Shown here: positions 11,836-21,054 of the stretch, one piece after another
Layout of the letters: the number at the start of each line of letters is the position of its first letter
Numbering within the stretch: the stretch's first letter is position 1
Assembly (NCBI GenBank): GCA_017459845.1
Contig: JAFUCF010000022.1
Location: forward strand, 1-59,920
Direction of reading: 5' to 3'
DNA: 59,920 nucleotides
DNA from: Candidatus Saccharimonadota bacterium
Lineage (GTDB): Bacteria; Patescibacteriota; Saccharimonadia; Saccharimonadales; Saccharimonadaceae
The notes under the pieces: model-generated
What the model was told of the DNA's origin: nothing
Seen by the model: only the letters and a program-made list of their open reading frames with translations
Databases searched by the model: none
Program-made: the position numbers and the translations under genes

Positions 11836-13008
11836 ATGGACGAAAATAATGCAAAAGAGCCAGCCACACCTCAATCTACTAACCCGGCGGTTGAGAATGA
11901 GGTTCAGCCAGTTGAACAGGGAAAAAGCGGCAAAAAATCCAAGAAGCTAATTGTGGGCATTATTGCTGCCGCGATTTTAATTATGGGTGGAATTGTGTGG
12001 GCGGTTATAGCCATCGCAACGCAAAACACTCCAGAAAGTGCCGTCCTCGAGGCAGTAACTAAAACCATCAAAGAAAAGGGCCATAGGGTAAATGGCACTA
12101 TTGTAGCATCTACTTCTAATGTTTCTACAGCGGCAAATTCTAATAATGCAGGCCGGGTAATTATAGATTTAGATTCTAGCAACAACGGCATGAATAATAC
12201 CGGGAGCCTAACCATCACCGTAGAAGGCGCCGGCACAGGAAACTATGTACTAACCCTAGACGAGGTTTTCCAAGAAGACGGCACGCTTTATATTAAAGCT
12301 ACCAAGCTAGAAGATTTTGTTAAAAGCCTTACTTCTAATTTTGGCCCATACTTAAATGTAACGGCGTTTTCTAATCTGGCTAGCAACTTGAAGGCTCTTA
12401 GTGCCAAAATAGACTCGGGCTGGTGGCGCATCTCTATTCCAGAGATCGTTGATGCTATTGGCGTAAGGGATAATAATTTCTTGGGTAAGTATTATTGTGC
12501 CGTAGAGGCTACAAAACATCTCTTTGAGCAAAAAGGCTTGGATACCTTAGCGGATACCTATAAGAATAACCAATTCTTAACCGCCGCAAAATCCACCTAT
12601 CGCCCAGACTCGTTTGCTAATACTTCATACGAGGCTACGATTAACGCCGATAAAATGACAGCGTTTTGGAGCTCTTATGCTAACTCAGATGTCGTATCTG
12701 ACATTCGGCTTTGTAATTTGGGCGACGGGCAAAAGAATACCTTCAGCACGGCCGCCTCGAACGCCTTTGATTTTCTCGCCAATAAAAAGGTTTATTTGGA
12801 CATCAATGGTACCCATGAGCTTTCTGGCATCTATATTAACGACGTAACCGAGAATTTAAGCTTTGTAGCAGATCTTAGAATCAGCAACCAGCCGGCTGAG
12901 ATTACCGCGCCAGCAAATTCTCGGCCTGCCACGGAGCTTACTGGCGATATAATGATTATTGCTCAGCAGGTTGCCGAGCTCTTCTCTGGCTTTCAATCCA
13001 ACGATTAA
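11836..13008 (+). CDS. Membrane-anchored extracytoplasmic protein, unknown
   Basis: The 390-aa product has a disordered, charged cytoplasmic N-terminus (about 35 residues, starting MDENNAKEP), one membrane helix (about 39-61) and a long outside domain rich in Asn, Ser and Thr. The architecture, including the MDEN start, is shared with the protein at 42977-44038, although I see no clear sequence identity in the outside domains. The TATAAT at about 11812 and AAAGGAG give a normal start. Function unknown. Confidence 0.75.
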   Translation: MDENNAKEPATPQSTNPAVENEVQPVEQGKSGKKSKKLIVGIIAAAILIMGGIVWAVIAIATQNTPESAVLEAVTKTIKEKGHRVNGTIVASTSNVSTAANSNNAGRVIIDLDSSNNGMNNTGSLTITVEGAGTGNYVLTLDEVFQEDGTLYIKATKLEDFVKSLTSNFGPYLNVTAFSNLASNLKALSAKIDSGWWRISIPEIVDAIGVRDNNFLGKYYCAVEATKHLFEQKGLDTLADTYKNNQFLTAAKSTYRPDSFANTSYEATINADKMTAFWSSYANSDVVSDIRLCNLGDGQKNTFSTAASNAFDFLANKKVYLDINGTHELSGIYINDVTENLSFVADLRISNQPAEITAPANSRPATELTGDIMIIAQQVAELFSGFQSND

Positions 13009-13018
13009 ACGCCATACT

Positions 13019-13043
13019 TAGCCTCGCAAAGCGGGGCTTTTTA
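13019..13043 (+). terminator. Probable terminator
   Basis: AGCCTCGC/GCGGGGCT stem with AAA loop followed by TTTTAT, a few bases after the previous stop codon. Confidence 0.6.
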
Positions 13044-13058
13044 TGTTATAATTTGTCT

Positions 13059-14324
13059 ATGACTGATGCTTTGAAAGCCAAGCTAAAGACTCTCCCCGCC
13101 GCCCCTGGTGTCTATTTCCACAAGAATAAAGACGGTGAGATTATTTATGTTGGCAAAGCCGCCGTACTCAAAAACCGTGTCCGCCAGTATTTCCATAAAG
13201 ATTTAAAAGATGCAAAAACTGAGGCCTTAAAGGCAGAGATTTATGATACGGACTGGATTGTGGTAGACACCGAGATGGATGCGCTCTTTTTAGAATCTGA
13301 GATGATTAAACGCTATATGCCAAAGTGGAATATTTTATTGCGCGATGATAAGACGGTGTCTTTCGTCCGGATTGATATGAAATCAGAAGTCCCCTATGTC
13401 TCTATGACGCGTCAGCCACTAGACGATAAAGCCACTTACGTTGGGCCGTTTTATGCCAAACTACCAGTTTCAAAGGCTCTGCGGATTTTACGTAAAGTAT
13501 TCCCATTTTATACCAAGCCGTACGATGGGAAAAAGTCGTTAGATACTGATCTTGGCCTGACGCCAGGTATTGAGATCTTAAAATCTACCCCAGTTGAGTA
13601 CAAACGCAATCTCCGTAAACTTATCCGCTATTTAGAGGGGGACCGTGAAAAGCTCATCAAGGAAATAGAAAAAGAGATGAAAACCGCTGCTACGCTAGAA
13701 GATTACGAGCGTGCGGCCGAGCTTCGCAATCAGTACTTTGGGCTTCTAGAGCTTAAAAAGAAAATCGTTTTTTCTGATAAAGAGTTTTTAGATATTTCCT
13801 CGGATCAGGCCCTACTTTCTCTCCAAAAGTTGCTTGGGTTAAATAGCCCTCCGCGCCGGATAGAGGGCTACGATATTTCTCACGACCAGGGGACTAATGT
13901 TGTGGCTAGTATGGTAGTCTTTACTAATGGTGTTTCAGACCGCTCTGAATATCGCAAGTTTAAACTCCGCGCCCAGAAAAACGATGATCCTGGCTCTATG
14001 CGCGAGGTCATCACGCGGAGGCTTAAACATAGCGAGTGGGTATACCCAGACCTGGTGATTTTAGATGGCTCCGTTGGGCAAATCTCTGCGGTGATAGATT
14101 TATTGAAGGAGAAGAATATTCCGGTTATTGGCCGCGATAAGTCTGGTGACCATACCAGAAACGCCGACGTAAAATTAGTCATCCCAGAAGGCGATAGTTA
14201 TCGTATTATCCCTATAGCCTCAGATAGCCACATCGCCCACTTAATCTCGCGCATTGATGACGAAGCGCACCGCTTTGCTATAACTTATCATCGTCAGCTC
14301 AAGTCAAAAAGTCTCTTGCGTTAG
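13059..14324 (+). CDS. uvrC: UvrC-like excision nuclease lacking the HhH domain
   Basis: The 421-aa product has the GIY-YIG nuclease domain (APGVYFHKNKDGEIIYVGKA, residues about 14-33), a UVR motif region (TLEDYERAAELRNQYFGL) and the RNase-H-like C-terminal domain (IEGYDISHDQGT, DLVILDGSVGQ, DDEAHRFAITYHRQ). It stops there, without the tandem helix-hairpin-helix region of ordinary UvrC (about 600 aa). It could act in nucleotide excision repair or as a Cho-like nuclease; keeping both nuclease domains favours UvrC. TATAAT ends 6 nt before the ATG, so it is likely leaderless. Confidence 0.88.
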   Translation: MTDALKAKLKTLPAAPGVYFHKNKDGEIIYVGKAAVLKNRVRQYFHKDLKDAKTEALKAEIYDTDWIVVDTEMDALFLESEMIKRYMPKWNILLRDDKTVSFVRIDMKSEVPYVSMTRQPLDDKATYVGPFYAKLPVSKALRILRKVFPFYTKPYDGKKSLDTDLGLTPGIEILKSTPVEYKRNLRKLIRYLEGDREKLIKEIEKEMKTAATLEDYERAAELRNQYFGLLELKKKIVFSDKEFLDISSDQALLSLQKLLGLNSPPRRIEGYDISHDQGTNVVASMVVFTNGVSDRSEYRKFKLRAQKNDDPGSMREVITRRLKHSEWVYPDLVILDGSVGQISAVIDLLKEKNIPVIGRDKSGDHTRNADVKLVIPEGDSYRIIPIASDSHIAHLISRIDDEAHRFAITYHRQLKSKSLLR

Positions 14325-14380
14325 TTTGTAAAAATAACTCTTGGTAAAACCTTTATTTTCCTGTATAATGGAATGTAGTT

Positions 14381-14608
14381 ATGGAAATTGTGAGTATCCT
14401 GAATACAACTATTATTATTACGTCAATTTTGGCAATCCTTTTGATCTTGCTCCAGCAACGTGGCGCCTCGCTTGGCGCGGGCTTTGGCGCTAGCGGCGAA
14501 CTTTATACGGAGCGCCGTGGTCTAGAAAAGTCCCTGTTCATTACTACAGTTATCGTTGTGATGATTTTTGTGCTGAGCATCTTAGGTATTTTGCTAATTC
14601 CATCATAG
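14381..14608 (+). CDS. secG: Preprotein translocase subunit SecG
   Basis: SecG is the small membrane subunit of SecYEG. The 75-aa product has two membrane helices (about 5-25 and 51-72) around the conserved LLQQRGASLGAGFGAS. Length and motif fit SecG well. A TATAAT lies 11 nt before the ATG, giving at most a very short leader. Confidence 0.92.
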   Translation: MEIVSILNTTIIITSILAILLILLQQRGASLGAGFGASGELYTERRGLEKSLFITTVIVVMIFVLSILGILLIPS

Positions 14609-14621
14609 AAGGGCATTACGG

Positions 14622-16346
14622 ATGAAGGCAAAAAAACGTGGGCAAAAAATCAGTAGGCGCTTTTCGCGTTTCTCTAGAAAGACCACCGACCAAACCGTTG
14701 AGCATATCCAAGAGAACATCATAGAACGCGTTTCGCACATCCGCCGGATCAGGCTCTTAATTTTAGAGTGGAGCCTGCTTGTCCTTGCCATTATAATGCT
14801 ATCCATTACCCAGGCTTTTTGGTATGTAGACTCTTACAGCACGGAAGGATGGGCTAAAGGTGGTACTTATACTGAGGCTACGCTTGGTAAAGTATCCTCT
14901 ATGAACCCGCTTTTTGCTACCACTAGTAGTGAAAAGGTCTTATCAAAACTGATGTTCTCTACGCTAGCCGCCCCTGATTATTCCGGCCACACTGGGCCGG
15001 CGCTAGCCTCGTCTATCACCGTAGACGACACGGGGGAGAAGTGGACGGTTAAGCTTCGCGACGGGCTTAAATGGTCTGATGGCGAGCCTATTACGAACGC
15101 CGATGTACTTTATACTGTAAAAGTTTTACAATCATCTAGCGTTAGTACGAGCTACTCGTCGAATCTCTCCGGCGTGAAAGTGACAGAAGAAGGCGAAAGT
15201 CTATTATTCACATTGCCTGCCCCATATGCTAACTTTTCTTCTGCTCTTAATTTCCCAATTCTCCCGTCTCACGTTTTGTCCGAGGTAGAGCCAGCCCAGC
15301 TTCTAGAGAGTCTGTTTAGTACTACGCCAGTTACTTCTGGTCCATTCTCGTATAATGCCTCTCAGAACGTTGGGACGAGTGGTGAGAAGATTGTATATCT
15401 CAACAAAAATCCTGGTTACTATGGTGGTGAGCCTTACCTAGATTCTTTTGTAGTTCATGCTTATCTCAGTACTGATGATATTATAGAGGCGATTAATAAT
15501 GGCTCTGTCACGGCTACCGCTGAGCTCCTGCCTACGGATGCAGACGAGGTAAATAGCTCGCTCATTGAAAGGCAAACATCGCTCTCGGCCGGGGTGTATG
15601 CATTCTTCAATACGAAGCAGGGCGTACTTTCCAATAAGACCATCCGTAAGGCCCTCCAATCTGGTATTGACTTAGAGTCGCTCCGTGCGCCGCTCGGCGA
15701 CGAGCCGCCGCTAAACTATCCTTTGCTAGCCTCGCAAGTAGATATTTCTAAATATCCAGAACTGCCAGAGTATAACCCTGATTATGCTAAAGACGCCATC
15801 ACGAAAGCCAAACTAGGTAGTGATGTTAAAATCAGGATTGCCACCACGAACGCAGGCTACTTCCCAGCACTAGCAGAGAACCTAAAATACCAGATTGAAA
15901 ACCTAGGGATAGACGTAGAGGTTTCTCTTTATAGTCCGGGCCAGGAGTTTCTTTTAAATGTTATCCGCCCTCGTAATTATGATATTTTAATTTACGAGAT
16001 AGAGCTCGGTGCGGATCCAGACCTGTTTGCCTATTACCATTCGTCGCAAGCCAACGAATCTGGCCTAAATCTCTCAAACTATAGCAACGGCATCGCTTCA
16101 GATTTATTGCTTGCTGCCCGTAGTACAATTGATCCAAAACTTAGGGCTGCCAAATATGAGTCATTCTTAGAGCATTGGGTAGAAGATGCGCCCGCCATGG
16201 GTATTTATCAGGTAAATCTCTCCTACTTCGTAGGGAAGAATATCCGTACTTTCTCTGAGGATGACCGTCTGGTGACGCCAGTAGATCGTTTCGTAGACGT
16301 CAGCTTTTGGTCTACTGAAAAAGTCCGCAAGAACCGCACCCCATAA
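14622..16346 (+). CDS. Membrane-anchored peptide-binding protein (SBP_bac_5)
   Basis: The 574-aa product resembles OppA/DppA solute-binding proteins. It has a basic N-terminus, one membrane helix (about 45-66), then TYTEATLGKVSSMNPLF, DDTGEKWTVKLRDGLKWSDGEPIT near residue 130-150, and the C-terminal lobe with YDILIYEIELGADPDLF. There is no lipobox Cys, so it appears to be tethered by an uncleaved helix. It lies 13 nt after secG. No ABC permease or ATPase genes are adjacent, so its partners must lie elsewhere. Confidence 0.9.
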   Translation: MKAKKRGQKISRRFSRFSRKTTDQTVEHIQENIIERVSHIRRIRLLILEWSLLVLAIIMLSITQAFWYVDSYSTEGWAKGGTYTEATLGKVSSMNPLFATTSSEKVLSKLMFSTLAAPDYSGHTGPALASSITVDDTGEKWTVKLRDGLKWSDGEPITNADVLYTVKVLQSSSVSTSYSSNLSGVKVTEEGESLLFTLPAPYANFSSALNFPILPSHVLSEVEPAQLLESLFSTTPVTSGPFSYNASQNVGTSGEKIVYLNKNPGYYGGEPYLDSFVVHAYLSTDDIIEAINNGSVTATAELLPTDADEVNSSLIERQTSLSAGVYAFFNTKQGVLSNKTIRKALQSGIDLESLRAPLGDEPPLNYPLLASQVDISKYPELPEYNPDYAKDAITKAKLGSDVKIRIATTNAGYFPALAENLKYQIENLGIDVEVSLYSPGQEFLLNVIRPRNYDILIYEIELGADPDLFAYYHSSQANESGLNLSNYSNGIASDLLLAARSTIDPKLRAAKYESFLEHWVEDAPAMGIYQVNLSYFVGKNIRTFSEDDRLVTPVDRFVDVSFWSTEKVRKNRTP

Positions 16347-16390
16347 CCTAGCCTTTACTTTTAAATTCCCTCGTGCTATAATTCAAATAT

Positions 16391-16477
16391 GCACCTGTGG
16401 TGAAATTGGTATACACGCTACCTTGAGGTGGTAGTGGCCGAAAGGCTGTGCTAGTTCGAGTCTAGTCAGGTGCACCA
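16391..16477 (+). tRNA. tRNA-Leu (anticodon GAG)
   Basis: An 87-nt class II tRNA with acceptor stem GCACCTG/CAGGTGC, anticodon loop TTGAGGT, a long variable arm, discriminator A and an encoded CCA. Confidence 0.95.
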
Positions 16478-16481
16478 AAAA

Positions 16482-16515
16482 AATAAGAAGACCTGAAAGG
16501 TCTTATTATTTTTTT
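16482..16515 (+). terminator. Terminator after tRNA-Leu
   Basis: AATAAGA...ACCT and AGGTCTTATT form a stem with a GAA loop followed by a run of T. Confidence 0.8.
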
Positions 16516-16700
16516 GACTGATTAGACGAGAACGTAGTTCGTCCTCGCAAGAAAGCGAGAGAAAGCGAAAAGTATGCTTTTCGCTTTCCGAGTCTTCGCA
16601 GCGAGGAGAGCGAGCGTAGCGAGCGATGTCTAGTCAGGTGCACCAAAAAAGTCCCTTCGGGACATTTTTTGTCGCACCTGGAACGTCCCAAGGGGTAGGC
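16516..16700 (+). repeat. tRNA-associated palindromic element with copy of the tRNA-Leu 3' end
   Basis: An inverted, slightly diverged copy of the tRNA T-arm side (CTGATTAGAC, 16518-16527) is followed by nested hairpins (CCTCGC/GCGAGG; GAAAGCGAAAAG/CTTTTCGCTTTC). A direct copy of the last bases of the tRNA gene with CCA and trailing A-run follows at 16628-16650 (23 nt identical to the tRNA end). Then come a GTCCC/GGGAC hairpin and the 12-mer CGTCCCAAGGGG (16684-16695). No gene is seen here. Confidence 0.8.
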
Positions 16701-16731
16701 AGGGAAGTACCACACTTTGTAATTTTTACTC

Positions 16732-16760
16732 TTGAAATACAGATTTTTCTTATGTATAAT
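16732..16760 (+). promoter_or_regulatory. Promoter of the first surface-protein locus
   Basis: TTGAAA (16732-16737), a 17-nt spacer and TATAAT (16755-16760), about 85 nt before the surface gene. Confidence 0.75.
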
Positions 16761-16781
16761 AGAAACATATTAAGGAGGAAA

Positions 16782-16847
16782 TTGGCTGCCAACTACGTCA
16801 TTTATAGTATTTTGGCAATCAATATCGTAAAAGATAGGAGTTTTTAA
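16782..16847 (+). CDS. Possible 21-aa leader peptide
   Basis: A TTG-initiated frame follows AAGGAGG by only 3 nt and ends in TAA directly abutting the ATG at 16848. The predicted peptide starts MAANYVIYSILAIN and is hydrophobic in its first half. The strong SD-like site without any other nearby start is the reason to list it, but the short spacing is unfavourable. If real it would couple translation to the next gene. Confidence 0.3.
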   Translation: MAANYVIYSILAINIVKDRSF

Positions 16848-17903
16848 ATGAAGAAGGCTACCATACTAAAAATTACTGCAGGCATTCTTGCGCTTGGTAT
16901 TGCCGGGCTTTCTGCTACAACGGTTTTTGCAGAGGGCGACAATAGCAATACTACGACTACGACCGCTGATTCAAAGGTAAAACCAGAAGGTGCAGACGAT
17001 GCCGTCTCTGGGAAAATCCAAGAAGTTAGTCCGGATGCCCCGCCAATTCTTGTTCAAATTTCCCCTGTTTCTAACCAGGTCATTCTGGAAGCTGGTAAGA
17101 CTAAAGAATATACTATGACGGTTAAGAACTCCGGCACGTCCGACTTTACCTATCAACTTTACACTACTCCGTACTCAGTGTCAGACGAAAACTACAATGT
17201 AGACTTTTCTACTGAAACGGCACGTACCCAGGTTTCTAGATGGATTAAGTTCTATGAGGGCGACAAACTTGTAGAGCGCCCAACGTTCTCTATTAAATCC
17301 GGCGAGACGCAGCTTATAAAATATGTTATTCAAATTCCAGAAGATATTCCGGCCGGCGGGCAATATGCTACGATTTTTGCCGAGACAGACGCCAGTGATG
17401 ATAAGGCCGCAAGTAATATCTCGGGTATTCGTACCGCATCAAGAGTTGGCCTGATTATCTACGGGAGAACCAACGGCGAGACAATAGAGGATGCCAGCAT
17501 TACAGACTACAACATCCCAAGCTTTCTGACATCAGGTAATATAATTGCCACATCAAAAGTGAAAAATAGTGGTAATACCGATTTTGAAGTAACGTATTCC
17601 ATAAAAATCAAATCGATTTTAGGAGCTGATTTATATTCGAAAGATGCTTCATATAACGTTCTTCCAGATACTGAGCGACGCGTTAACCTAGAATGGTCTG
17701 AAACACCATTTATGGGTATGTTCAAAGTGACCTATCGTGTTACATTGCCTGGCGACCAAGGTACGCGCGAAGAAGAAAGGCTAGTTATAAAATATCCAGT
17801 CATAATGATTATTTTGACAATTTTAGTATTGACAGGATTAATCATAGGCATTATAATGGTCGTAAGGAAACGCAAAGAGCGTAAAGCTAGACTCGCAGTC
17901 TAA
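16848..17903 (+). CDS. DUF916/WxL-interacting-protein-like surface protein
   Basis: The 351-aa product has a signal peptide (cleavage likely after TTVFAEG), an Ig-like N-terminal domain with EAGKTKEYTMTVKNSG and the hallmark PEDIPAGGQYATIFAE, a second beta domain (about 210-310), a C-terminal membrane helix (about 320-342) and a basic tail RKRKERKARLAV. This is the architecture of DUF916 plus DUF3324 WxL-interacting proteins, known in Firmicutes as peptidoglycan-associated partners of WxL proteins. A paralogue lies at 34081-35016. AGGAG precedes the ATG. Confidence 0.82.
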   Translation: MKKATILKITAGILALGIAGLSATTVFAEGDNSNTTTTTADSKVKPEGADDAVSGKIQEVSPDAPPILVQISPVSNQVILEAGKTKEYTMTVKNSGTSDFTYQLYTTPYSVSDENYNVDFSTETARTQVSRWIKFYEGDKLVERPTFSIKSGETQLIKYVIQIPEDIPAGGQYATIFAETDASDDKAASNISGIRTASRVGLIIYGRTNGETIEDASITDYNIPSFLTSGNIIATSKVKNSGNTDFEVTYSIKIKSILGADLYSKDASYNVLPDTERRVNLEWSETPFMGMFKVTYRVTLPGDQGTREEERLVIKYPVIMIILTILVLTGLIIGIIMVVRKRKERKARLAV

Positions 17904-17909
17904 CTCGCT

Positions 17910-17938
17910 CCTAGAGCTCGCCGGCCGTAAGCTCTAGT
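17910..17938 (+). other. Hairpin between the two surface genes
   Basis: CTAGAGCT and AGCTCTAG form a perfect 8-bp stem without T-tract. It could adjust expression of the downstream gene or stabilise the upstream mRNA. Confidence 0.45.
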
Positions 17939-17985
17939 GCAGGACCAAAATAAAAACATAAAACAAAAAAGAGAGTGCAGAGTAT

Positions 17986-20196
17986 ATGAAAAAAATACAT
18001 AAACGCTTACTGGGTGTCAGTGGTTTGGCGCTAGTCGCTGCTATCACCACTGCTGCCTATAATATGCCGGACGCAGGAGCCGTGTCCACGACATCCTCCG
18101 GGCAAGTCGACATTAGTGTTAATATCGTCGGCGAAAATCCGGAAATAAAAATCAACAGCCCACTAGATGGCTCAAAACTCACAACAGCTAACCTACATAT
18201 TAATACATACTATAGCGATGCTGACAAAGTAGAGTATATTCTATCTAACGGCACTAAAACCATTACTATCCCTTCGCCAGAGTTAGAAGACAATGCTACC
18301 GACGGAAAGGGCAGTACTGGTGAGCATGATTTCTATTATAACCTTAAAGAGTTTAATCCAGCCACGGCCGGCTATGGTAGTTATACTCTAAGAGTGGTAG
18401 TTACAAGGTCAGATTCCTCAGTCGAGGACACCATAAGCTTTTCTTATGTGCCAGCAACAATCGATGATGGCTCAATCCCAACTGATGAGAATAATAACCC
18501 AATTGTGGATTTGAACGTCAAAGAATCTGTTATTAAGGTAACGGCGATTGTCTTGAATGAAAGTGGAACAGAAGTATTCCGCGTAACGGAGGACACAAAT
18601 GGTACGTCTCCGTTCTACATAGTGCTTCCGTTTTCCGATCATAAAGATTTAGGCAGTGGTAATTATACCGTTAAGTTCGTTACACATAGTTATAATGGCT
18701 TAGGGCAGCTCGTGGCTGACCAAGACGAGGGCACAACGCCTCTAGTTACCCGCGTGTCCTATGAGAAAAAGGCGGCACCTGATTTGCCTCCAGATGATAC
18801 GCCGCCAACGCCACTTGATCCATCCGCTGGTGATGACAATAACCCAGAGACGCCAGCCCCAGAAGACACCGAAAAAGGTGATATCGTTCATGTGGTAGTT
18901 AAAGATCCACAGACTGGTGAAACTATTTTAGAAGGCGATTTCCCAGTTGGTGATGACGGTAATGTAAAAATCCCATTCGACCAGTACAATATCCCAGAGG
19001 GAGACTATACCGTAGAGGTTACTCCATATGAGAAAGATCCTGTAACTGGCGAGGAAGTGCTAGATCCTTCCAAAACTACTACTCAGGAAGTCGAATATAA
19101 AGGTAAAACTGAGGAGAACCAGCCAACTACGGATAAAGACAATGGCAATACTGTTGTCCCAATCACAAATGATGGTTCTGTAGAAAAAGCCAAAGTTATC
19201 ATTACGGACAAAGATGGCAACAAAATTGAGATTATCGTAGATGTCAAGCCAGGCCAAACCAAAATAGAAATCCCATTTGATGAATTAGACTTACCAAGTG
19301 GTGATTACGATGTAACTATTATTACTTACGGTAAGGATCCAGAAACAGGAGAACTTGCTCCAAACCAGAACCCAGCTTATGTTCGCCCAATCGTTGTTCG
19401 TTATGAGTCTGACGCTTTGCCATACCAATTTATAGATAGCAATAACTCTCTTGATACACATGTCTGGAACCGCAACTCTGACGCTGGTGAATCAGTCCGC
19501 CTTCGTATTCCTACCTACGACACCTACAAGTACTTCGATAGGAATGAGGTCTACTTTACGACGCTTGCGAACCGGGCCAACTTATTCACCGATGCAAATC
19601 GTCTTAATACCATCTACTTCGAAGATTCCAACGGTAGCTTAAACCTAGACCTTCTAAGCTCATTCCTTGCTACCCTTCCAAACGGTCAATATATCCTCGG
19701 CGTGTCACTCACCAATGGCGCTCGCCCAACGGTTATTATCGAAATCGAAGGCGATACTGGTAGCGATTGTACAAATAATCCAAACCCAGTAATTGACATT
19801 AATGTCGAAGAAGGTGTAGAAAAAGTAGAAATTATCGTTTATGATAAAAATGGTAAAGAGCTTTTCCGCTTTGAAACTCCAGTAACCAGCATCACTACTA
19901 ACCACATCGCCCTACCGTTCAACTTATACTGCCTAGGCGATGGCGATTACCAAATTGCTGTTATCCCTTACATCCGCGACGAGAATGGCAATCTCGTACC
20001 TCTAATTACGGAGGAAGAAGCCAAAAAGAACGCCACATCTATCACCTACGGCGCTCCTAAAGTACCTAACACTGGTGACTTCTTCGCCAACCTCAATCTT
20101 TCCCAGAAAGATTTCCTACTAACCGGTCTCATTGTATTCACTGCTGTGACCGCTGGCGGCATTGTCCTCTTAAAGAAGCAAGAGAACCGTCGCTAA
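17986..20196 (+). CDS. Large cell-wall-anchored repeat protein (VPNTG sorting motif)
   Basis: The 736-aa product has a signal peptide (to about residue 33), several beta-rich Ig-like modules with recurring blocks (such as YTVEVTPYEKDPVTGEE and YDVTIITYGKDPETGEL), a Pro/Asp-rich linker near 265-300, and a C-terminal sorting signal: VPNTG, a hydrophobic helix, then KKQENRR. VPNTG is an LPxTG-like sortase motif. No sortase gene is in the window. It is probably cotranscribed with the WxL-interacting-type gene upstream, suggesting an assembled surface complex, perhaps used in host contact. Confidence 0.82.
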   Translation: MKKIHKRLLGVSGLALVAAITTAAYNMPDAGAVSTTSSGQVDISVNIVGENPEIKINSPLDGSKLTTANLHINTYYSDADKVEYILSNGTKTITIPSPELEDNATDGKGSTGEHDFYYNLKEFNPATAGYGSYTLRVVVTRSDSSVEDTISFSYVPATIDDGSIPTDENNNPIVDLNVKESVIKVTAIVLNESGTEVFRVTEDTNGTSPFYIVLPFSDHKDLGSGNYTVKFVTHSYNGLGQLVADQDEGTTPLVTRVSYEKKAAPDLPPDDTPPTPLDPSAGDDNNPETPAPEDTEKGDIVHVVVKDPQTGETILEGDFPVGDDGNVKIPFDQYNIPEGDYTVEVTPYEKDPVTGEEVLDPSKTTTQEVEYKGKTEENQPTTDKDNGNTVVPITNDGSVEKAKVIITDKDGNKIEIIVDVKPGQTKIEIPFDELDLPSGDYDVTIITYGKDPETGELAPNQNPAYVRPIVVRYESDALPYQFIDSNNSLDTHVWNRNSDAGESVRLRIPTYDTYKYFDRNEVYFTTLANRANLFTDANRLNTIYFEDSNGSLNLDLLSSFLATLPNGQYILGVSLTNGARPTVIIEIEGDTGSDCTNNPNPVIDINVEEGVEKVEIIVYDKNGKELFRFETPVTSITTNHIALPFNLYCLGDGDYQIAVIPYIRDENGNLVPLITEEEAKKNATSITYGAPKVPNTGDFFANLNLSQKDFLLTGLIVFTAVTAGGIVLLKKQENRR

Positions 20197-20206
20197 AAAA
20201 ACAAGT

Positions 20207-20243
20207 GCTAAGCTTGTGACTAAATATCCATCACAAGCTTAGC
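20207..20243 (+). other. Perfect 13-bp hairpin after surface gene
   Basis: GCTAAGCTTGTGA and TCACAAGCTTAGC flank an 11-nt loop. There is no T-tract, so it is a stabilising or processing structure just before the terminator. Confidence 0.6.
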
Positions 20244-20256
20244 CTCTGCACACTAA

Positions 20257-20292
20257 TGGGCATCATATAGACTGCGAGGATGCCCATTTTTG
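20257..20292 (+). terminator. Terminator of surface locus 1
   Basis: TGGGCATC and GATGCCCA arms followed by TTTTTGG. Confidence 0.75.
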
Positions 20293-20337
20293 GTTTTATA
20301 ATAATAATTATGCTATAATAAAGAAAAGGAGTTTTTT

Positions 20338-20916
20338 ATGAAAAATACTATTAAACGATTTATCAACTCGGCAATGATTATGACAGTAGCGTTTATTATT
20401 CTTGGGCTTGTCTTTATCTTCTTCCCAGAAGGTTCTCTAGACGTTATCCGTTGGATAGTGGCAATATTCTGTTTTGCAGCGGGTATCTATATGCTGGCTG
20501 CTAATATTAGCCGCTCTAGGCCGATGTTCGCTGCGACTATTTTAGGCGTAGTGCTAATCATAGGAGGCATCGTCTTTGCCGCTAATGAAAATGTTATGAA
20601 TATTTTGCCAATCGTACTTGGTGCATGGTTTATCATTTCGTCGGTTTCCACCATTAGCTATACGGTTGCCCTCCAAAACTCTCGCGCAAAAACGTTCTCC
20701 ATCGTGGCATCGCTCCTAGAGATTGTCTGTGGTATTCTCCTACTCATCAACCCTTGGGGTGGGCAAATTGCGTTGATGACTTTCGTAGGGATTATGATCC
20801 TTATTTACGCTTTAGCTTCTCTAGTTGACCTTGTTACACTTAAGAATAATCTCAAAGACATCAATAAAAAGTTCAACAAGCTCATTGAGGGCGAAATCGT
20901 CGAAGAAGAAAAATAG
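20338..20916 (+). CDS. HdeD/DUF308-like membrane protein
   Basis: The 192-aa product has six membrane helices in three hairpins (about 14-32, 38-56, 66-82, 88-106, 120-138, 144-164), with small-residue motifs such as IVAIFCFAAGIYML and ILGVVLIIGGIVFAANE typical of HdeD/DUF308 proteins. The C-terminal tail is charged (LIEGEIVEEEK). A TATAAT at about 20314 and AAAGGAG precede the ATG. Role unknown; family members are linked to stress in other bacteria. Confidence 0.82.
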   Translation: MKNTIKRFINSAMIMTVAFIILGLVFIFFPEGSLDVIRWIVAIFCFAAGIYMLAANISRSRPMFAATILGVVLIIGGIVFAANENVMNILPIVLGAWFIISSVSTISYTVALQNSRAKTFSIVASLLEIVCGILLLINPWGGQIALMTFVGIMILIYALASLVDLVTLKNNLKDINKKFNKLIEGEIVEEEK

Positions 20917-20918
20917 TT

Positions 20919-20948
20919 AAATCAAGCCCTGCGGGGCTTGATTTTTTT
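20919..20948 (+). terminator. Terminator
   Basis: AATCAAGCCC/GGGGCTTGATT stem followed by a T-run. Confidence 0.85.
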
Positions 20949-20977
20949 AGTGTAGTATACTAAAATTATAAATGCAC

Positions 20978-21054
20978 GGGCGGTTAGCTCAGATGGCTAG
21001 AGCGTCTCTTTGACGTAGAGAAGGTCAGGGGTTCAAATCCCTTATCGCCCACCA
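20978..21054 (+). tRNA. tRNA-Val (anticodon GAC)
   Basis: A 77-nt tRNA with acceptor stem GGGCGGT/ATCGCCC, anticodon loop TTGACGT, T-arm GGGGTTCAAATCCC, discriminator A and an encoded CCA. Confidence 0.94.
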
